Below are positions 57,353-64,000 of a DNA stretch of 64,000 bases, piece after piece; position 1 is the stretch's first letter; each line of letters begins with the position of its first letter. The stretch comes from Agapanthus africanus (taxonomy: Eukaryota > Streptophyta > Magnoliopsida > Asparagales > Amaryllidaceae). The DNA lies in the NCBI GenBank assembly GCA_030015575.1, contig JASDDO010000019.1, positions 512,464,986-512,528,985 of the forward strand, given 5' to 3'. The notes under the pieces were generated by a model. The model ran no database searches and had not been told where the DNA came from. It saw only the letters and a list, made by a program, of their open reading frames with translations. Both the position numbers and the translations under genes were made by a program.

Positions 57353-58476
57353 TGTTAGTGTATGTGCCCTAGAGGCCATTACTGTATTATACTAGTTTGT
57401 ATATTACTTAATGGAAGCTTGGGATATTCACAGTTGTATAGACAGTCTTGCTCAGAATGGTAGTATGCTACTTGGTTTGTTTCTACTTCAATATGTGCAT
57501 GTGTTTATTTTAGCATATCGCTTATACATATTAGTGGATCCCTTAGGATCTTTGCTTGACTACTAGCGTTGTGATGGCAGTCACACTAGTGGGGGGCTGG
57601 GCAGTCTACAAGCACATCATTATACAGGTCCCTAGTCATAGGATTATCGAGACGGGGCATCGATACTCTGGAGTAAACTAGCGTATACTCTTCTCATCCC
57701 AGCAGGGTAGATGGTATGTCCCACAGCCATTAGTATGTCGTACTTGAGATAGTATGCGGGTGCTCCTTAGGTTACGAGTACACTGGACAGGATTCGTTGG
57801 GAACTGTTGGTTGGTACTATACCTATCGTCAGATAACAGTTCCCAGGTGACAGGAGTACAGCTTAGTCCATCGACTTGACACTGCTGCTTCGCCTCGAAT
57901 GTATTCCCACTGTACTTTGATTGCTACCCTACCACGGCTCAAAGGAGTCGTGCAAACAGGTACTAATTGGGTGCAGTCCCGAAGCACTTGGAGGCAGTGG
58001 CGGTTAGACAGGATTCGTCTCTCCCGGTGTTGGGGGTTGATATCGCGCTGTGTCTAGGAGAGCCATTACACAAAGCCCCTGGCCAGGGAAAGTGAGATTT
58101 ACCGGTAGTGTTTCCAGTAGTTTCTCAGGGTGTTCTGAGCTACACTCCGACACGACTTGTACCGACACTCAGTAGACTTACTGACGTTCACCGCCCCCTA
58201 GGCCCGACGTTCACCGCCCCCTAGGCCCGACATGCGATACTCATAGGCGAACAGACCGGACTGTACGGAGATTGCCACAGACAGACTCAGTTGGGGGTAT
58301 GGATGAGTTTCCTCGTCGACCTTCTCATTGACAGATACCTGGGTAGCCATTACGTACAGCTAGTGCCACTGACGCGCTTGTGGTTAAACCCACTACCAGA
58401 GTACTGTTGAGTCTTTAGAGTCCCACACAGAGAGTTTCCCGGCTTCAGGCGAAACGTGTAGAGGTCGTATGGTTTT
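57353..58476 (+). mobile_element. A3: A-type Copia LTR, 5' half, cut by A2
   Basis: Starts TGTTAGTGTATGTGCCC and matches the first half of the A LTR in plus orientation. It is more diverged from A2 than A1 is from A0. It stops inside the GTCGTATGGTTTT stretch, where A2 starts. A 29-bp direct repeat (CGACGTTCACCGCCCCCTAGG) lies at about 58178-58235. The rest of A3 must lie right of the window. Confidence 0.88.
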
Positions 58477-60565
58477 TGTTAGTGTATATGCCCTAGAGGC
58501 CATTACTGCATCATACTAGTTTGTATATTACTTGATGGAAGCTTGGGATATTCACCTTGTATAAACAATCTTGCTCAATATAGTAGTATGCTACTTGGTT
58601 TGATTCTACTTCAATGTGTACTTGTGTTTATTTCAGTATATCACTTATACGCATTAGTGGAGCCCTTAGGATCTTTGCTTGATTACCAGCGTTGTGATCG
58701 CAGTCACACTAGTGGGGGCTGGGTAATCTATAAGCACATCCTTATACAGGTCCCTAGTCGCAGGACTATCGAGACAGGGCATCGATACTCCGGAGTAGAC
58801 TAGCGTATGCGCTTCTCATCCCAGTGTGGGAGATGGTATGTCCCACAGCCATCAGTACGTCGTACTGGAGATAGTATACGGGTGCTCGTTAGGTTACGAG
58901 TACACTGGACAGGACTCGTCGGGAACTGAAAGGTTGGTATTATACCTATCGTCAGTTATCAGTTCCCAGGTGACATGAGTACAGCTTAGTCCGCTGACTT
59001 GACACTGGCACTTCGCCTCAAGTGTGTTCCCACTGCACTTTGATCACTACCCTACCACGGCTCAAAAGAGTCGTGCAAACAGGTAGTGGTTGGGTGCAGT
59101 CCCGAAGCACTTGGAGGCAGTGACGGTTAGACAGGATTCGTCTCTCCCGGTATTGGGGGTTGACATCGCGCTGTGTCTAGGAGAGCCATTACACGAGTAG
59201 TCCCTGGCCAGGGCAAGCGAGATATACTGGTAGGCTTCCAGTGTTATCTCAGGGTGTTTTGGGCTTCACTCCGACACGACTTGTACCGCTATTAGGGGAC
59301 TGACGTTTTACCGCCCCCTAGGCCCGACATGCGATGTATCAGACGAACAGACCGGACTGTACGGAGACTGTCACATTCAGACTCAGTAGCAGTTCAGATG
59401 GGGTTCACCTCGTCAGCCTTCTTGTCGGCATCTACCTGGGGACCGTTACGCACAGCTAGTGCCGCTTGCGGTCTGTGGTTAAACCCACTGCCAGCGTAGT
59501 GTCGAGTCTTTAGAGTCCCACACAGAGGGTATTCGCCTCTGGGCAAAACAGAGTAGAGGTCGCATGGTTTTGCGGCAGGGTTCGTTCTCATCCGCGCACT
59601 TGTGCACGTTTGGAGTCCGGACGGATTATACTGGCGGGCTCTGGTTTGAGCCAGATACTGGTATATGTTTTGGGGTTGCTTTTATCTCTCGGTATTCTTG
59701 TTCCTCGGAACGAGAATACAGGTGTGTATGCACAGTTGTTTGAGGCGGAAGAAGAGGTTTTTCATTAGGGTTTCGGAACGGGTGCGCATGCACAGTTGAC
59801 AGTCGTCTTTTTTTTCCAAACCCTAATGAATTAGTGAGATATCTATTAATAATAGTAATTAAATGAAATTATGTTATGGTTGGTTTTGTTGACTTGTTGA
59901 CCATGGTTGACTTGTTGACCATGGTTGAATGTTTGACCATCATCATTATTTTGCAAGGATGCTCCTTGATTCTTGCCAACATTCATTTAATGAAGTATGA
60001 TAGTGGTCATTCCAAAACAACCATCAACTATTCTCATTTGAATTATTATTACTAATTAGATAATTCTTTTTCTTTTGATATGGTTGCAAAAAGGAAAAAG
60101 AAAGCTCATTTTCTATCATAATCATTCTCTCTCCTCACTTCATCTTCTTCTTCCTCTAGCCAAAGGAGAATCCTTCTCATGTGTTGAGAATCCCTCTCCT
60201 TAAAAGAAAAGCACCCCTTAGACACTCTCTACTCACTCTAGGATCAAGGGTTTAGCAAGCCGGAGATTCTAGTTCACTCAAAGTTCGAGAAAGAGCCCGA
60301 AGGTTGAACCCTCAGGTGGATCCATCTTCGACGGAAGAAGGCGACGAGAAGAGAACCATCAACCTCTACAAGGTTTCAAGAAGAAGGAGTTCAAGTTTAG
60401 GTATAACCATCTTTCCGAGTAGCTAACTCTCTTTAGCAAGTTTGCTAGTTTAGTTTAGAAAAGATCCCGACTTTGTTTAGTCCATGTTGCCCCATGCGCC
60501 AAAATTTGATTTTTATACCGTTTCCTCCTCCCCGTAAGAACCGTGGGTCGCAACGTGGACTTACA
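58477..60565 (+). repeat. A2 5' LTR
   Basis: 2089 bp, TGTTAGTGTATATG...GTGGACTTACA. It has five TTGAC W-box-like motifs at 59886-59940 and shares the TTCGTCTCTCCCGGTATTGG block (59137-59157) with all A, B and C LTRs. Confidence 0.93.
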
Positions 60566-60566
60566 G

Positions 60567-60580
60567 TGGTATCAGAGCCT
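60567..60580 (+). other. A2 primer-binding site
   Basis: TGGTATCAGAGCCT one base after the LTR end; initiator-Met tRNA type. Confidence 0.92.
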
Positions 60581-62591
60581 AACTAAACTTAAACTAGCTT
60601 GGTAGTGAAGTGTAACGAAGTTCGGAACCGAAAAATCGCAAAACCGGAAAAACCAAAACCCTAAGTTTCTGTTAAATTTTTTTCTGGTCAAAACAAGATT
60701 TGTTATACACCTAAAATCGGCTCAGGGTTTTGTGAGAACACCCAAGAAAAACGATCGCATGATTCCCTTAAAGCGCCGCGGTTCCGCGGCAATAGGTGGC
60801 TTAGGCCGCGGAACCGCCGCCGTTTTGTTTCCTCTTGTGATTGTTTTTAGTGCAGTGTTCTTCTGGTAGGGTTTTGGGATTTTTAAGATATATTATATGT
60901 GCCCAGATTTTCCAGAACAGAAATTTACTTTTGGGGTCCTATAATTCCGTATTTTTTCCGAACTTCACTGCACTTTGACTATGATGGTTATATCTGTGAT
61001 GTTTGTATGTATTGAACGTCGTCTAATCGCTATAAGTCGATTAGTCGGGGTTGTACATCTCTGTGATCTGTGTTTGATATTGGAATGTGTATATGAATGT
61101 GTTGGACTGTCGCGGGTGAATAGCCGGGGTGGATGTGAGATGAGCTTTTGTTTTTCTTTCATTCATTTGTAAATATAAATTGATGTAATATTATTATTTG
61201 TATGGCCGCACAACCGGGTCGGGGTTGTAGCCGTCATTGTATAATTCTTTTTACTGTTTTTGCTCCTAGGATAGACCCATGGAGGGGTGCACAAACTGCC
61301 GAGTACTTGGCGGGTAGTTTGCCGCACCCGTAGGGGTCTTGGGTGGGGTATTTGCTATTCACCGCGACCGTGTAATCCGCTTTTCGTTGCAGGCTCGAAC
61401 GGATTGCGGATTGCTAGTATATCCAATGTATTCATCTATGATCTGTAATGTCTATCATTGCTTTATATTTAGGCGTTGCTTATGTTTTACAGCCGCGCTA
61501 GCCCAGCCCCCGCTCTGTCGTTAGTTAAGTAACCTAACGAGTGATGACGGGACCCCGTGGCGAATGCGAATGGCATAAGCGTACGTCATATTTTGGTTGT
61601 TTTCTGCAATGGTAGGATTAAATGATGGGACGCATTAAAAGAACTAATGCAAGAATATCACGCATTAAAAGAACTAATGCAAGATAATAAACCAAGTTAA
61701 AATCGTTGGAACACTTTCGAAAAACCACTCGGTTCTTTTCAAAACTAACTTTTAAAAGCGGAGCTTGAGCCACTCCTTCTAAAAGCTATCTCGTTCCATC
61801 GATTATATCAAGTTCACTACGTTCACGGTTTTACCAAAACCATTCGTAGCCCTCCGTCGTTTCGCATGAATAGGCAATAGTATTCAAGCTGTGTATTTTG
61901 GCCAAAGTCAAGGCATAGTGATTGGTAGCTATTGGGTGTTCATGTGTAGCATAGATAGATGCGTTGGTTTGGGACAGTCGTGCTGCCATTTTGGCCAAAG
62001 TCAAGGTTATGTACGGATGGATCCAAATTAACCTGGAAAGTGACGGGTAGAACTTGACATGTGACTTATGATATTTTGGCCAAAGTCAAGGTCATAAGAG
62101 CATAGGGCAAAAATCCACATCGGGAGTTTCATAAGTACTGAAACTTGCTAGATTTGCATACCATTTGGAGTGTGATGATTATGGTAGGATTCCTTCATTT
62201 TCGTCACGCGATGATATTTGGATCCCGATCCTACTGTGAGTATATGCTACTCCTCGGGAAATTTCTCACTAAACGATCAATGCTATAAACCTAGTAGGTG
62301 CCTAGAAAGGTGTTAGCGGGGCTACGCCCCCAGGGAAAAGAGGTTCTTAAATTAAGGAACTTCGCGAAAGCGTTGGAAAACCTCCCTCGAAGTACCGACA
62401 CTGGCCTGGCTGAACGGTTAAGCAAGTATTGTGCGGTGGGATTGATCCCGGCTAATTCTTCCTTTGTGGTTTGAGGAGGGATTCGAGAGACAGTGGGAGC
62501 CATCCTGTTTAGACAAATTAAAAACCATTCTAAACTTGCAAGAGCATCGTGCTAAGTGTTTCTTCTCTCCCCCTGCAGCGACCAAATCGAA
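60581..62591 (+). other. A2 untranslated leader
   Basis: About 2.0 kb with no plausible ORF. It carries the triple stem-loops (61889-62098), stem-loop 4 (62238-62252), CCGACACTGGCCTGGC (62395), GTGGGAGCCATCCTG (62490), and a pyrimidine tract CTTCTCTCCCCCTGCAG ending at 62577, 15 bases before the gag ATG. Confidence 0.8.
61889..62098 (+). other. A2 leader triple stem-loop array
   Basis: TTGGC-CAAA-GTCAA lies at 61898-61911, 61991-62004 and 62076-62089. Outer stems: CTGTG/CATAG for copy 1 and CTTATGA/TCATAAG for copy 3. Compared with A1 the loop is wholly different (CAAA against CTTC) while the stem is kept through a G-U pair. Confidence 0.75.
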
Positions 62592-64000
62592 ATGACTGGA
62601 CTTAAGTTACTTCTAGATAAAAACATACTGACAGGGCCAAACTACAAAGATTGGCTCAGGAATGTCAAAATGGCAATCACTTACGACAAGCTGGGGTATC
62701 TTCTTACCACCAAAGCTCCCCCCGTCCCAGGTCCCACCTCCAGCGTCGCGGATAAGGAAATCCGTAAGACTTGGGAGATTGATTGCGCGAAGGCCAGGTG
62801 CCTCGTGCTTGCCTCTATGGACAACGATCACCAGAGGAGGCACGAGAATATGGACTTGGAGTCCATATTTCTCCATACAAAAGAACTGTATGGAGAGCAG
62901 TCTCGTATCGCAAGATACGAAGTGTCGAAGAAGTTATTTTCGACAAAGTTGGCCGTCGGATCATCGGTAGCGGACCACGTGCTTAAGATGATTGGCTACA
63001 CTGAGGAGCTCGCGGAACTTGGGACCACGTTGGACAGTGAACTCTATACAGATTTAATTCTCCAGTCCCTTCCATCCACTTACGCCCAGTTTATACTGAA
63101 CTTCAACTTACAAGAAAAGGAAGTTGAACTTTCAGAACTCCTCAACATGCTAAGGAGCGCAGAGGGCACCCTACAGAAGGGTAGGGAAACACCCGCTTTG
63201 TTTGTAGGAGGATCTTCCTCCTCTAGGTCCAAGGCGAAAGCCAAGGGAAAGAGGAAGAAAGCCCCCGCCAAACCAAGAGGCGGTGTTAGTAAAGTGGGTA
63301 CGAAGGGAAAGGAAAAGGCAACAAAGATTGTGGGGAAGCTTGTTGGTAAAGAGGAATGCTTCTATTGTCACAAGAGTGGACACTGGAAAAAGGATTGCAG
63401 GGCTTGGAAGGCCAGGACACAGGAACTGAAGCAGGTTGCGGCTTCAGCTTCAGGTGTGTATGTTATTGAAAACTGTCTTTCTATAAACTCTACTTCCTGG
63501 GTATTGGATACCGGATCAGGATCTCATATCTGTAATTCCTTGCAGGCGTTGAGAAACCGTAGGGTTTTGAAGGCAGGTGACATGACCCGAGTTGCGAACG
63601 GAGCTAGCAAGGATGCTAAAGCCGTGGGGGACTATCACCTGGGAATGTCAGATGGGCATGTTTTGGTTTTGCGTAATTGCTTTTTTGTACCCAACGCAAC
63701 TTGTAATATCATTTCTGTATCTTTGGTTTCTAAAGAAGGTTATGAATTTGCGTTTGTAAGTAATGTTGTTAACATTCACCTTAATCAAGTTCTGATTGGG
63801 TCAGGTACACTGAGCAATGGTATATACGTATTAAACCAACCACAGATTTTCAATGTCCAGAATACACACAAAAGAAAGTCTCCAGATATCAATCAGACTT
63901 TCTTATGGCATTGTAGACTGGGTCACATCAATGAGAGAAGGTTGACTAAGTTTCATACAGAAGGATATTTGGATCCGTTCGAATATCAATCGTATGCCAC
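62592..64000 (+). CDS. gag-pol: A2 Gag-Pol polyprotein, partial, intact so far
   Basis: ATG 62592 (MTGLKLLLDKNI) opens a frame with no stop through the last base, 469 codons. It has a Copia Gag N-terminal region, the zinc knuckle CFYCHKSGHWKKDC (about residue 255), then VYVIENCLSINSTSWVLDTGSGSHIC, so protease follows Gag with no stop between them. The start of integrase is present, with HCRLGHINERRL near the end. The A1 homologue has a stop at this Gag-protease junction. A single fused Gag-Pol is the usual Copia plan; how excess Gag is made is not visible. The frame is lost only because the window ends, so the catalytic integrase, RT and RNase H should lie beyond it. Confidence 0.93.
   Translation, partial: MTGLKLLLDKNILTGPNYKDWLRNVKMAITYDKLGYLLTTKAPPVPGPTSSVADKEIRKTWEIDCAKARCLVLASMDNDHQRRHENMDLESIFLHTKELYGEQSRIARYEVSKKLFSTKLAVGSSVADHVLKMIGYTEELAELGTTLDSELYTDLILQSLPSTYAQFILNFNLQEKEVELSELLNMLRSAEGTLQKGRETPALFVGGSSSSRSKAKAKGKRKKAPAKPRGGVSKVGTKGKEKATKIVGKLVGKEECFYCHKSGHWKKDCRAWKARTQELKQVAASASGVYVIENCLSINSTSWVLDTGSGSHICNSLQALRNRRVLKAGDMTRVANGASKDAKAVGDYHLGMSDGHVLVLRNCFFVPNATCNIISVSLVSKEGYEFAFVSNVVNIHLNQVLIGSGTLSNGIYVLNQPQIFNVQNTHKRKSPDINQTFLWHCRLGHINERRLTKFHTEGYLDPFEYQSYA

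Larger units (their letters stand above)
58477..64000 (+). mobile_element. A2: A-type Copia element, plus strand, runs off the window
   Basis: 5' LTR 58477-60565, primer site 60567-60580, leader to 62591, then a gag-pol frame open to the last base. It is inserted in the A3 LTR; the likely left target copy is GTTTT (58472-58476), and its partner is outside the window. Intact frames suggest A2 is the youngest and most complete Copia here. Confidence 0.93.

Overview
The window is entirely plant repetitive DNA. I see no host gene, tRNA, rRNA or bacterial feature. The evidence for a plant nuclear genome is a set of very long (about 2.2 kb) Copia LTRs followed by an initiator-Met-tRNA primer site, a Tat-like Ty3/gypsy gag, a captured plant mobile domain (PMD) gene with short GT-AG introns, and CHG/CG-type decay. 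The species cannot be named from this.

The layout is a nest of LTR retrotransposons, several with exact 5-bp target duplications. From the left: a Copia LTR on the minus strand (A0, 1-2179); a minus-strand TGTCACG-type LTR piece (T1, 2180-4357); a scrap of B-type LTR, a 365-bp foldback/MITE-like element and an (AT)n tract; then an old plus-strand Copia, B, whose 5' LTR starts at 4837 and whose 3' LTR starts at 52114. A large gypsy element G (8404-36868, duplication ATACG) lies in the B leader. A minus-strand Copia A1 (10096-20643, duplication ACCAC) lies in the G 5' LTR. A minus-strand Copia C (40577-51180, duplication TGGGT) lies in the B reverse-transcriptase region. The B 3' LTR is cut at 52881 by a TGTCACG-type element T2, which is cut at 57353 by an A-type LTR (A3), which is cut at 58477 by the plus-strand Copia A2. 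A2 has a gag-pol frame open to the window end.

A1 and A2 have gag, protease, integrase and (A1) reverse transcriptase/RNase H. B and C have no gag: their frame begins with a short unrelated leader peptide directly before protease. All four Copia elements nevertheless share a 2-3 kb untranslated leader with a conserved triplet of stem-loops whose stems covary, a fourth stem-loop, and a pyrimidine tract plus CAG just before the start of translation. The simplest model is that gag-less B/C are satellites packaged by the Gag of A-type elements through shared RNA signals.

G is non-autonomous. It has long G-box-rich LTRs and a decayed gag but no visible pol. It carries four families of tandem repeats and, on the opposite strand, a decayed PMD gene that still has five recognisable 70-79 bp introns, all phase 1.
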